A stretch of 64,000 nt of DNA from contig JAOTOL010001643.1 of assembly GCA_034440575.1 (NCBI GenBank), positions 3,289,001-3,353,000 of the forward strand. The letters run 5' to 3'. Shown one piece after another: positions 45,033 to 56,968 of the stretch. Each line of letters starts with the position of its first letter. Position 1 is the stretch's first letter. The DNA is from Imbricaverruca yamaguchii (Eukaryota; Arthropoda; Thecostraca; Neoverrucidae). Under the pieces are notes generated by a model. The model did no database searches. It saw only the letters and a program-made list of their open reading frames with translations, and was not told where the DNA came from. The position numbers were made by a program, and so were the translations under genes.

Positions 45033-46783
45033 TCAGTCATCCTCGGCATCACTATCATACAGAATACCTGTGCATTTTCCCACTTCTTTGCACTTGACCA
45101 CAACTTCCTCTTGCACCAGACTGAACGACATGGCGATGATGGCCAGACCCAGAATAAGGTACAGACAGCAGAAGACCAACTTCAACTGGTCCTCCTGTGT
45201 CTCCGCCTTCAACACTTTGGTGCCCGGCACCAGATCCCCAAACCCGATTGTGGACAGCGTGATGAAGCAGAAGTACGCTCCGTCAAGAAAGCGCCACTCT
45301 TCCCACCACGCGAAGATTCCGGCGCCCATGCAGATGTACATGGTGACGAAGCCGAGCACGAGCGGGATCGGCACGCGGCCGGCGCGCTGGCTCGCCACCT
45401 TCACCACCTCAACTTGGACGATGTCGTCCTCGGACACGGACGGGTCCAGCTTGAGCGGCTGCTCGGGGAAGGTGAAGCGGTTGGAGGCGGAGTAGACGCC
45501 CGAGTCGAGGCTGGACGGCGTGGAGAGCAGCGTGCTGGCGCCGCTCGCCTCCGAGTACTGTCGCGTGGACAGTCGCCGCAGCCGCTTCTCCTCGCGCGTG
45601 ATCTTGCGCAGGTGCGGGTGTTCTATGGTGACGCAGCGCCTGTGGGGGCTGTTGGCCTTGCGGCGCGGCGTGGCCGGGCCGAGCGACTGCGAGTCGGCCA
45701 GCTCGAGCGGCGCCGCGTTCGGCCTCCTCGGCGGACTGCACGCCGAGTCGGAGCGGCGCTGCGGCGGCGGCGCGGACGCCGACCTCGCCTCGGCCGGACG
45801 GTGGCCCGACCCGACCTCGGCGGCCGTGTCGGCCGGGAACGCCGGCAGCCTCTGCGGGCTGGCGCGGCCGCTCGAGCAGGCCGAGGTGTGCTGGGGTCGC
45901 GCGCGCGTCAGCAGGCTGCTCAGGCGGCACGGCGGCGTCGGGGGGTTGCGCCGCGTCTCGCACACGGCCGGCGTCGAGAACGTCACGTGATTGGCCGCGG
46001 CGGTCACGTGATTTCCGGTCACGGCCGGCGGGGGACTCATGGCGAGAGCGGTGGCCACCATCGATGGTGACCGCTCCGCCCGCTCGCCGTCGGCGCCGTC
46101 ACCGGCGCCGTCTCCCGGCAGTGTGGCAACGCCGGCGAGCTCCTGGAGCACGCACTGCCTGGACGCCTTGCCCAGCTCGATGCCGAGTTCCTCCGAGATG
46201 ACGTACTCGGCGCACTCCACCAGTATGTCGCGCGTCTCCTTGTCCAGCAGCCTGATGGGTGTCGCCTGGCCGCTGCCGCACCGCTCGTCGCCGCACGTGC
46301 GCGGATCGTCGCCGAGGGCGGCGGCCGTGACGCTCACGTCGCAGCGCACCTCTCCGACGGTGTCGAGGTCGGCGGCGCCCGCCGCTGACGGCGCCGGGGC
46401 GCTGCGCAGTCTTCTGACCTGCTGGCCGGCCAGCGGGTACATCTCGCCGACCTCGGCCGCCCCGACGCCGTCGTGCTCGGACGACAGACCCGGGGCGTTG
46501 CGCAGTCTTCTGACCTGGCCGGTCGGCGAGTGCGACGCGCCGACCCCCGCCGGCGCGCCCCCGCCGTTCGGCCGCTTCTGCGTGTAGCGCACCGACGTCT
46601 TGGTGTGCTGCTGCCGCCGCGGCCCCCAGATGACCGTGCACGACCAGTAGGTGAAGCGGAACGTGTTCGCCATCAGCTGGCCGATGTTGGTCAGGCAGAG
46701 CAGCATCAGCGGGACGCCGATCAGCGCGTAGAAGATGGTCATGATCTTGCCGCCGTCTGTGCGCGGCGTGATGTGGCCGTACC
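45033..46783 (-). CDS. Two-pore-domain (K2P) potassium channel, terminal exon
   Basis: The exon opens after a CCGGCAG acceptor with the last two bases of a glycine codon and reads (G)YGHITPRTDGGKI. This is the first pore filter. An intron in phase 1 inside this glycine codon is the classic position in K2P genes. TM2 follows (IMTIFYALIGVPLMLLCL, genomic about 46750-46670), then a cytoplasmic loop of about 420 residues rich in Arg, Pro, Ser and Ala. Next come TM3 (VPIPLVLGFVTMYICMGAGI, from about 45375), pore 2 with TLSTIGFGDLVPG and TM4 (LVFCCLYLILGLAIIAMSF). Only about 25 residues remain after TM4, ending LYDSDAEDD and a TGA at 45033-45035. K2P channels dimerise in the plasma membrane and carry background K+ current. 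A very long TM2-TM3 loop with a tiny C-tail is the layout of TRESK, but sequence kinship may instead be with arthropod TWIK-type members. The ATG at 46884-46886 is intronic, not the start. TM1 and the pore-1 helix lie in upstream exons I did not find. Confidence 0.93.
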
Positions 46784-47434
46784 CTGCCGGCACAAGGCGC
46801 GCCAGTCGGTGCACAGTCACATGACGTTCAGTTAGCAGTGGCCTGCCCGATAGTAGCCAGCAGCTTGACACCCAGTAGCCAGTCACGCACCTGGCAGTAC
46901 TACCAAGGCTCGAGGTAGTACTACCAGCATACCTGGGCTACTTAACCAATCGCTTTACTGTCAAATAACCAATCGCGTGCTTCGACGCAACAATTCATCA
47001 ACACCCACCAACCATGCGTGCACTTGGTTAGTAGCCAGTCACACATAGCATCACGCCCAAAAGTCAGCTAGGTGCTTGACAACACCACGCTCAATACTCA
47101 GGCATGTGCTTGACAGTACCACGCCATCCAATGGTCAGTAGCCAGTCACATGCACACGGCAGATGCCAATCTCCGCCTGATATTCATTTCTCTCACTATT
47201 GAAGATTACATCTGGGTGCAGGCGAACATTGGTGGACCCATGATCGCCTGGAAGAGGGCCTTTTCCAGTCGGAGAGGCGCCGCAGCTCCATCGGATGGAG
47301 AGAGGGGGCACTAGTCCCCACCTCCCCTGGAAGAGGTCCTTTTCCAGTCGGAGCGAGGGGGTGGAGCGAGGGGCACTCGTCCCCAGCTCCCCTGGATCCG
47401 CCAATGCAGGCGGGTTAGAGTGCGCACAAAACAA
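46784..47434 (-). other. Intron of the K2P gene, with degenerate repeats
   Basis: From 46850 to 47155 words such as GTAGCCAGTCAC, GCTTGACA and TACCACGC recur irregularly about every 55-110 bases, a decayed tandem repeat. From 47235 to 47395 CTGGAAGAGGGCCTTTTCCA and CTGGAAGAGGTCCTTTTCCA mark a second duplication of about 90 bases. No upstream exon was recognised. Confidence 0.6.
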
Positions 47435-50400
47435 AACATTTAGCTTTTCCTAGCTTGTGCCATGTAATTTAGGGCTGTTCTTACACCAGCATGTAGCACA
47501 AACATTTATCTACCGTCAACCACGGCACCAAATATCTAGCATCTTTAGGCTTTGACTGGTGAACTGTTTCCAAAGTTAAATGCACACTTACAATCAATGA
47601 TGAGGAAGAGTGCCGTGTATAGTTTACAGGAGTGCGCACATTTATATTCCATAAATGTGTAATGTTCCATAGAAGGGGAATGGATTAATAATAATCTAAC
47701 TGATGGCTGGCATTTGGAGGAATGTTAGGGGGTATATATAAGCATGGCTGCAGCATTGGGCTTGCTTCTTCTAAAAAAAGACCTGCCCATTCCCATCGTA
47801 AAACTGTATATTCATGGTCTAGGTGTACCATGTATTCATGTACTTGTGTGAGTACCTCAAGAACCATTGATCCGATTTAAATACCTCTGGCAGCAATCGA
47901 AAGCTCTGAATCAGAATGTCCCACCAAACGATTTGTCCGGGAACATCTCTGAGGTCAGGTCGGACGGGTCTAGTCATGCCGTGATCGGATGCCCATGGGC
48001 CTGATCATGCCACGATCGGACAAAGATTGGCCGGTCGTGTCAGAGGTATAATGTAATGAGCGAATATGTCAAGCCCAGAGATGGAAACCTTTTGGTATTT
48101 CTGATTGAAATCCTGGCAGCTTATGAAAGAAATGATACATTTTCCGCTGCTAAAGGATAAGACTCGGTCGCCCCGATAAACCGAAAGGTGTACCTGAGAG
48201 ATTTGCTTATGTTTGAACTCCCATTTATCTTGTATGAATACACGAATGGGATCTGTGCAAACTTAGATGTCCGTGCCCAATTGCTGACGTTAAATTCAGA
48301 AGTAGTCGGATGGTTATTACTCCTACCAATGTCAATCGTATCATCTACATACCACTGCGGATCTGCATAAGGACAATAAGGGAAATTGACCCTCTTTAAC
48401 CTGCCAAGGTGGTCACTATTCACTTGCGTTGTCTATCGATATCCAAGGTATTTGGGATTCAAAAGAGCGTCTTGTCCCTATCTTGTCCCGTGTGTTATTA
48501 ATTTAAACCGTTTCCCTCCAAACTGGGATTTCTGGATCCGCTCTTACTTATATGCGGTATATGCAGCGATGCACTGGTTAGATAGAGATGGCCATATACG
48601 GTACACTACACAAATTGATGACTGAAGAAGCATCATGTGACCTATGTTGACCTCACCTTGTTCTCGGATCTAGCTAAGATTATACATATTGTTTGATTTG
48701 CTATGACTTCATTTGATACGTTTCTGACTTGCAACAAATCATGTAATGCCGTTGATAAAAAGCGATGATAATGCGTATTGGGTGAAGCTACAGCATGTGG
48801 CGATGAGCAGGGTTTCATGTTCAGTTCCACCAGCCACGGATGAAGGGAGGAGGGTTTTCTCAGCATGCCCATCTGCCTATTTTTCTCCGAATTTCGCGGC
48901 TGAATACCAGACGTTTGTGCTGTTGCCAGCAGACCTGTCAAAACCAGGCCCGATGCCACGATTGCTCGGCTTCACCCTAGAATTGCAATGAGGGGCAGAG
49001 CGGATGGGCTTGAAATATCCGCAGTCGTGATTAATCTAAAAACGCCATATCATGGCGCTCTTCCGCCTAACGGCCCGCAATAGCGTCCGCTTCATGAATT
49101 ATATTTGATGGGATGGGGAAGGTCAAGAGCTTAAATCATGAAGTTAGCTTAAATGAGGAAAGAACATGTAGGTAGGGGAAGAGTTGAATTCATCATCATA
49201 TTTTGATACATTGAAGAGTGTTCCCTCTCCTTCACATTTTCCTTTTGTGCTCTTTTTATCTATCCAGTTACGAGGTGCTTTAAAGTCATCGCAAGTGAAC
49301 TGACCGCCTGATTACGGGGGATCGGAAACATTTGATAGTCCCAATCCTTCAATAACGGCCATTTGTATCTGTCATCTCAAACACCAACCACTTTTGAGAA
49401 CAGGCCCCCTGTGACGTGGCGTCCTACCTCTCGTAGGCTTGTCACTCCTTCAGAGATATCGCTAGTGTGCTGTGCAATGTGTGTGTGCTTCTTGGGTTGG
49501 TCCCCACAGGCCTCTCTGGATATCGAATCTCGACAAGTCGGAATATTTACCAGCCCACTTGAAATACTCTGAAACCAAGACCGACAAATAGTCCTTCTCG
49601 ACGCATCAGTACAATCATACGACGAATATACATCATTGCTATATGTATATATGTATATATATGTATATATATGTGTGTGTGTGTGTATATGTTACACCAT
49701 TTTGCAGCAGCGATATTTTACACCGACGGCGAATGGCCCTCTGCATTTCGGAAAGCTGTGTGCATGTCTGTCGTTGATTCGATGGTGTAATTTAAAGCAC
49801 TCCAGTTGCCTATTTATTGATCACACAATTTAGTTGTTGTTTTCATATTTTGCATTGTCACAGCAACGCAATGAACAAAGTATTGGTCGATACTCCGGCT
49901 CTGCATGCATGTTTTTGGTTTTGGTTTTAATATCCACAATGCTACGGAAACAAATGTTATATTTTCAACTTGAAGTACTTCACATTCCTGTCTGCATTTA
50001 TGTCCCAGAAATGGCCAAACTCGCTTCCACAGTTTCCCTCTCAGTAGGTCTATATATACGGAGTTAGGAAGCATATTTTTATTTCATCAGACATTATATG
50101 GAGGGTGGGATCACACATATTCACCCAGTTCGATAGAACTGCTTGTGGGTCGCCATTTGAGTTTCTAATCATCACCTCTGGACTTCATGGTCAAATCACA
50201 GCTTGGTGCTAACGTCGTCAGAACTAATCAATGGGAAATCGAGTAATGTTTGACTGTAGACCGACCAGCTTTTGCTGAGCAGTTTGTTTTTCCAATCACC
50301 ACACTGGCTGCAGGTGAATTCCCACCGGTCCAGGACGGCATTGTGCGAATTTTCTCCGAGGATGAAAAAGATAGATGGAGTTTGGATTAATACATTGATT

Positions 50401-51250
50401 CCGCCGTGCCGGTGCTGGCTTCACAAAGAAAGCGGCAGCGATGGTGGGCGGACCTGAATACTTTGGTAGAACTGGTTCGGATTTAAGATCATGGACCAAG
50501 TCGTTGCATTTTGAACCGATGCAGTGTATTGCATGTTATGAATGCTATAATCAGGCGTTCCGCTAAAGCCAAGGAGTTTGGAAAAGGGGAGGGACGTCAT
50601 AGATTTTGCTGTCGATTCTTACCTTGTAAGGTCCATTGGCGTAATGTTGTGCCGAATGGGCTGAATGGGCGTGCCTCATCACCCATTAATACATTATCAT
50701 ATTGGAAGGTGTTCGGTTACATTCATTTCTCGTTATTTCATATTTCCCTCTCATCCCTTATGCTACGCGCGAAGGCGGCAGCAACAATGCTTCGCTATAG
50801 TTACGTGTAGTTCAGTCAGTTTGTGTCTGTTCTCTGCGGGCGAACTACTTAATTTACATATTTCCTTGTTCTTATGCTGAAATACGAATTCGCATGGACA
50901 GACGTGAATAATCGACCGTGCATTAATTATCAACTTACGACCAACCAAAATATGCTGGTCGCGCGACCAACCAAAAGAGCAAGCCACTGCGGAGGCTTCC
51001 CCCCAGCGTCCGAGCGTTCCCGTTTCCACTGTTGACAATGGGCAGGACACCCGCCCGCCGCTGCCAGAAAGGTCGCCGATGACGTCACACACGGGCCCGG
51101 CGCACTGCCGGCAGGGTAAACACGCCGCTGGTGACGTCATACGTGCACAACCCGCCGCCGGCCAGGTAAACACGCCGCTGGAGCATGCCGAGGCGGGGCT
51201 GCGTTCCCTGCGTGGGAGAGCGTCCGCGACACACAGAGCCGAGTGGTGAT
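47435..51250. other. Gene-free stretch (possibly still K2P intron)
   Basis: No exon recognised on either strand. A short TA/TG/GT microsatellite lies at about 49638-49690. All frames are short. A minus-strand frame at 48121-48423 (100 codons, with PYCPYADPQWYVDDTIDIG) has protein-like wording but no recognised family. The 50990-51250 part is GC-rich and leads into a minisatellite. Confidence 0.4.
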
Positions 51251-51439
51251 GTCGGCCGGACAAGACGGCAAGCTGCTGTCGGCCGGACAAAACGGCCAGC
51301 TGCTGTCGGCCGGACAAGACGGCAAGCTGCTGTCGGCCGGACAAAACGGCCAGCTGCTGTCGGCCGGACAAGACGGCCAGCTGCTGTCGGCCGGACAAGA
51401 CAGCCAGCTGCTATCGGCCGGACAGATCGGCCAGCTGCC
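51251..51439. repeat. Minisatellite, 27-base unit, 7 copies
   Basis: Seven head-to-tail copies of a unit that opens GTCGGCCGGACAAGACGGC. Alternating variants (AAGACGGCAAG and AAAACGGCCAG) in the first four units suggest a 54-base higher-order step. A nine-residue SAGQDGKLL frame runs through all copies and on to a stop at 51504-51506. Confidence 0.95.
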
Positions 51440-52639
51440 GCCGGCCTCGATAGGCAACACGGTGTTGTACCTGTGCGTGTACCCGGCCACAGACAGCTCT
51501 CACTGAGGCGGACCACGACACAAGAAACACAATCAGAACAGAACTGCCATGGGCTATACGACGACGTGTGTACACTGGCAGAGCATATCTACAACACGTG
51601 CACTCTCGCGTTATACATATCTTTGTTCTCATCTTATTATATACTATAACATGATATCATGCCTATACAAAGTATCCTTGTATATCCGGATACTGCCTTC
51701 AAGTCCACCAACTTGTCTCAATGCCAGTTGCATGCAATATCATGATCAGCTGAGACTGATAAAAATTGAGCAGATGACATGACTCATCGAGTAACATAGC
51801 GGAAGTGTATATCATGGACTGCGCCATGCTTCTGCTGATGCCAATCCAGATGGATTGATTAGTCGACCGATGGATTGTTGAATGCGAGGTCACCCACCTC
51901 CATGGCCATTGGGTGCCTATTTCTGGAAGCCTTCTTTCTCGAGCCAGCTTTCCCAGTCGCTTATCATAACCAATCAAACACGTTCACTCCGCGGGTCACA
52001 TTTCACCGCTCTCGACGTTCGGATCGGTGCAGCCGCACTCAGTCTTGTGCCAATCCGATAGCAAAATAGCACCATCGATTCATATCATAGCTAAGTGTCC
52101 TTCTCCCTCGCCCGTGTGCCAATGCCGTAAATTGGCCAAAAGACATTGTCAGCAGCATCTAAATCCCGTTTTTTTTCTGTCGACAGTTACGGGCCGGACG
52201 CACTCGCAGCGGCGGATCTTGGGACCACCGCGGCCTGATCCCGTCGGCACGTGATCCAGGAACATAGCGGTACAAAACAGCAGCAGGCGAGAGAAAAAAC
52301 CGAACCACCCGTCTAAGGAAGTAACCGTCTGACAGGAACGTAGCCAGGGATTGTCCAAGGAGGGAGTTGCCATTTTGCGAAGGTGGCCTGGACTATATCG
52401 ACACATTTTAAAGTCTTTGGATTTAAGCGACTGTATTTTGAAAAGGATCCGTCTTTTATTACAAAAATGCAGTTTTCATTTTGACTTCTGGCTCCTCGCT
52501 GGGAGCCTGAAAAGTCGGATCACGATCTCTCCTCGAATTGTAGGTAAGCGTGGCACTGTCATAAACGAGCGATGCAGATTGCCTCTAGATGCACACCTTG
52601 ATGCCAAAACGTCATTGGAAAGACGTCCATTCAATTTTC
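51440..52639. other. Gene-free stretch
   Basis: Short frames only. No repeat family or exon recognised. Confidence 0.45.
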
Positions 52640-52945
52640 GACAAAGGATAAGTAAACGCTTGCAAGGACATGGTCATGTGCGAGGGCCCGTAAATTCTTG
52701 TAGGGGTCGGCACGCATTCGCAAACACACCTACCCACGTTTCTAAGGGACCGCGGACGTTTCTAAGGACCCGTGCACGTTCGTAAAGGCCTGTAAGCATT
52801 GATAAAGATCGTGGAGGTGCGTAATGGCTGCCAGGCTTTCGGTGGGACCGTGGTCATTCTTAGGGGCCTGTAAACGTTCGTAAGGGCCCGCAGAGGGCCC
52901 TTAGCAGGGGTCCGCAGACGTTGGCAGAGGCACGTAGAAGGTCAT
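52640..52945. repeat. Degenerate short-unit minisatellite
   Basis: Words such as CACGTTTCTAAGG, GCACGTTCGTAAAGG, AACGTTCGTAAGGGCCCG and AGACGTTGGCAGAGG recur about every 20-22 bases with heavy change. No reading frame is conserved. Confidence 0.7.
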
Positions 52946-55876
52946 AAATGTGTTTTTAACCTTGCTATCTCTGTCGTGGCGATAAATCGAACGACGGATT
53001 ATGTACGATCCCTGGTGCGGCTCTTTCCGGCCGCTCCAGAGGACAGTGGGAGCCCAAGGAGAGGGCGCCCGCCCCCCCCCTGCCCCTTGGCTACGTTTCT
53101 GTTGAGTTGGCTCTGGGGCGAAACACACCGAGGTTTTGGCTGAGAGAGAAAGCTGAACCACCTCGCGGAGGATTTTCGAGTTTCAACCTCATCCGAGTAT
53201 TTCTCGCTCGCGTCTTTTCGTCAGTGGCGCTGCAGGGGCGGCAGCCGTATTGGTATTACGTCTGCACCAGTGTTTTGACAGGCGAATGCTCCGATAACAC
53301 GAATACGCACCCATTCGTTTGTACATCATCTTCTTTAATGAAATTAGAACCCGATGCTCCAGGATCTCGCTGGGACCCATGGCCACAGTTGCTCAAGGTT
53401 GCTGATATCGCTTCTGTGCCTCCGTCCAGCTTTCGAAGAACAAGATGAGTAGGTTAGAGCACAAGTATTTGTTCGCGCTCTCCTTCAAAGTAGTGACTAC
53501 CGATTTAATATAGGAGCTCCGTATTTGCTCAACACCTACATATAGCAATTACATACATAAAACTGGTGTGAGAAGCCAAAGAGTAGTAGGTCTCCCCTGC
53601 GTGTACTGGTATACTGTTAGGCGCGCTGGACGAGCGGGAGTAAGTGTAGACCAGTCGTGTTTTGTGGCTAAACGTCCCCAGGCACGCATAGAGGACTAAA
53701 GTAACCTCAGACGCGGTGCAAGCACTCGATTCAAGGACTAAAAACATCGATTAAACGGATTCCCTCATGTGGTTCGAATACGCAGGCTTCATATTACAAT
53801 CCCGACTCAATGCGAACAAATCTTACCAACCTAGTCGACCGTCCGCCCACAAGTTAAGATGTGAAATACATGCAACCTGCAAGGGTGAGAAAATCGCTGA
53901 CACAAAACCTTTTCGTCGATCAAATATGCAAAGTTTTGTATGCGATACGTAGTGATGAAATATGATGGAGGTCAGCATTTAAATAGCAAGCCCAATTGAG
54001 AATGGAACCGAAAGTTCTAAAGAATGCAAAGCTTACTGTATAAATAAGCAAATATGCTAAATTAATTCATAAAAACAATGCACACACAAACAAGTAAACC
54101 GGTACAAACAAGTGCACCGGTTTGGTCGGATTTGATCGGGATGGATATATTACACCATCTGTCGTGAATAGGCGGAGAATGGACTCACTCGGGCTCCGAT
54201 TCCGGTCTTAATGGACGCTATTTAAATACTTTCTTTTTGCTGAGAGCGAAAGACACTCGCCGGGTGTTTTGCTACAACATCAGAGCAACGACAAACATTG
54301 CCATGAGAAGTAATCCAGAGTCCTAATAAGTGACGGGGCAGGCTGCTGACCTCATGAGTTATGCACAACGAGGCGTGGGTTCCAGGTGATGCTTTGGACT
54401 TTGACCCACTAAGGTCGGCTGGCAGCCGGGTAGGGAGGATCTCGGCCACATGGCTCACGTCGGGTTTCGTGAACATGAGATTACACAATACTTTCAGCTT
54501 TTTAAGTTTGTCGGTTAAGACAATTCCGTTCGACTGGAATTTCCCAATTGGGAGGTAGGTATAGAATCGATGCAACACGCTCTGCAAAACATGGGCTCTT
54601 CCTGAAAAAAAACAACATGACCAATACATCCTTTGATTCAGTTTATTATAAAAGACATTGTAAGCCACATGGATTTCAGAACCACTAGCTTTTATTTTTT
54701 TAAAGGACGGGTTTGTTTTTTGCTGCTCGGAACATCAACCATCCCTGTACAATATTTCATAGGCGGCGAGCAAATATACGAAGAAAAACAGACCGGGAAC
54801 AGTACGAACGTTAAGCACGGAACCGGCAAAACAGGCTTGCCACTGTTGATGACTATTGATATGCCATTACGTCCAAACTTGCAATGAGTTACCAGCAAAT
54901 GCACTCACGTCGTCCTTCCACGTGCCTGCGTTATACCCCTGTAGTGTTGAACATTTGTATTTTATTCCGTTCCGTTACAGTTTTTTTTTTGCCATTCTCC
55001 AGTTCTTGTTTGTACCTCTGTTGGGAGGAAAACACTCTCTGCAATATGAGCAGTGCCACACAGTCCTGATGGGTCTGTAAATATGAGATTTCGCCTTTTG
55101 TCCGCAGCCAAACTCTCTCTGCCTCGCCATTCTACAGCCGAGAAAGAACGAGAAACAACATCCACGAAATTGAAATGTCAAAATGCGGTCCCACTGCGTT
55201 CTGCTGTCCGCTGACTACGCGACTACTACATCACCGCCATACCGCGAGGAAAATATTCCGCCGGAAATGGGAACGCAACCACGTGACACTGCCAGCAGTA
55301 CGGTGGAGTCTATTCCTGGTGAGAACACACCCATGTGGTACTGACATGCATATTATAAATTATCAGACATAAATATAACAGAAAATTAGCCCAAACGGGC
55401 CAAAACTGTCTGTGATATCAAGTCGCTGACCTGGCATGAAACAAAAATTCGAGACATATGCTTTGGATGTGCTTCCCAATTGCACTCACATAGTAAGCTT
55501 CGTTTCAATATCTCGTGATGTGTATTAGTTATCAATCCTGACATTTTTTTTCGGGTGGTGTTCCATGATGTGAGCTAGGTCATTGACCTTGCATGACCTG
55601 AGGTTCGCATTTTCATGTCAGACGCAAAGATGACGAAGAAAAACACTGCATTTCTTCCCGCGTTGTGCGTCGCCTTTTCTTCCGCCTTCACGGGCAAATA
55701 TTACGGGGGCGGTCAAAATGACCCCTGAATACGCGTTAGATGTTCGCATACACTAATACACTTGTTGAAGATTAAGCACCATTTTAGTTCATTGGCAAGT
55801 TATTAATATCAATTAACGAACACACAAGTTAACTAAATACAGAATACACAATGATATAATGGATAGTCAGACAATG

Positions 55877-55880
<4 letters not shown>
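52946..55880. other. Gene-free stretch
   Basis: Open frames reach at most 148 codons (54222-54668, minus) with no domain. No known repeat family was recognised. A T-rich run lies near 54980. Confidence 0.4.
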
Positions 55881-55921
<41 letters not shown>

Positions 55922-55933
55922 TTATATATATAT

Positions 55934-56009
<76 letters not shown>
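55881..56009. repeat. AT-dinucleotide array
   Basis: Two long AT runs separated by a short T-rich segment near 55918-55940. Confidence 0.97.
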
Positions 56010-56012
<3 letters not shown>

Positions 56013-56384
56013 TAATATAGCTTGGAAGCAGATTATCATCTAAGCATTGCTGATTGAACACAATCGCGGAGGACGAACGAAATAATTTCTTCTACAAACT
56101 CACTATCCGTCCTACAATACGTTTTCCATCGTTGCCGATATTCATAACCAGAACTAGAGTATATATGAAAAACATTCATTTACGTTTCGGACATTTCATT
56201 CTCCTACGGACATTGGTCCCCGTCACAAGTTTGGAAAGCAAGCAATTATATACGCGCGCGATATATAATATGCTGTACCCACATTTTGGCTACTTACAAT
56301 CACAAGGCGAAAACAAAGGCAAGAACACATCGCTGTGTGTCAATGGTCATCGCTGTCCCTCGCTCTACCGCCTGGTGATGATCT

Positions 56385-56800
56385 GTGGGCCATCATACAG
56401 TGGCAACGTGCCTCGTGCATTGGTTTGGCGGTTGATGGATGGGCTAATCTCCCTGATAAAACCGCTGCCAGGATTTGAAGGTGGGGCTTATCAAGGCCTG
56501 TGGCTAGGACTTTGGTGTTCAGTCAATCGGGGGGGTGCTGTGGATGGAATGGTCGCGTTCGGTGTGTGTCTGGGGCCCGCCCTGTTGTAAGTGCATTGTT
56601 ATGCGGCGGCTTAAGGATATGGTGGCGTGTCCAACGTAGCCACTGTTTCGCAGGCGGGCACACGCTTTTGGTGCACTTATAAAAGTAGACTACGTTGAAC
56701 ACTTGCATATAATATTTGTCGCGGTTTGGGATGTCGCTCATGACCATGTTTGACGTGGATGGGCTGCGGTAATATATGAACGCAGCTGTCGTTGCGCAGT
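56385..56800 (-). pseudogene. Penelope-like element relic: linker and GIY-YIG endonuclease
   Basis: Minus-strand reading gives YYRSPSTSNMVMSDIPNRDK, then NVVYFYKCT, and after a frame change GYVGHATISLSRRITMHLQQ (56577-56640). Then follow KSWQRFYQGD and PIHQPPNQCTR. The order NVVYxxxC...YVGxTxxxLSRRxTMHLQ...EAVLIxxxxPxIN is typical of the C-terminal GIY-YIG domain of Penelope-like retroelements. Frame changes and at least one stop show it is dead. The reverse transcriptase expected upstream (higher coordinates) is not seen, because a retroelement tail and a minisatellite replace it after about 56825. Confidence 0.78.
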
Positions 56801-56826
56801 TCTTGCTGGTGCGTTTGAGCGCTTTG

Positions 56827-56904
56827 CACCGGCATGCACCGGCGCTGTATGCACCGGCATGCACCGGCGCTGTATGCACCGGCGCTGTATGCACCGGCGC
56901 TGTA
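56827..56904. repeat. Short minisatellite, 15-base unit
   Basis: Copies of GCACCGGCGCTGTAT, some shortened to GCACCGGCAT, lie in tandem. The unit shares GGCGCTGTAT with the retroelement tail that directly follows. Confidence 0.85.
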
Positions 56905-56968
56905 TTTTTGGGCGCTGTATAACCACTGCAGTTGATGTGTCCTAAAACTCAAATAACTAACTACATGC
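56905..56968 (+). mobile_element. 3' tail of a Jockey/I-type retroelement
   Basis: GGGCGCTGTATAACC followed by CCTAAAACTCAAATAACTAAC matches the end of the element at 27577-27636 (GGGCGCTATATGATC ... CCTAAAGCCAAAATAACTAAC). Only the last 60 bases or so remain, so it is a strongly 5'-truncated insertion. Confidence 0.6.

Noticed and set aside
45111..46070. Plus-strand open frame of 319 codons opposite the potassium-channel exon
   Set aside because: It is the mirror of a GC-rich real exon. The minus strand encodes clear K2P transmembrane segments and pore motifs, while the plus-strand frame is Arg-rich with no domain.
46784..46886. ATG at 46884-46886 as the start of the potassium channel
   Set aside because: The sequence before the GYG filter does not code for a pore helix and a good splice acceptor stands at the conserved intron position. 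The ATG is in the intron.
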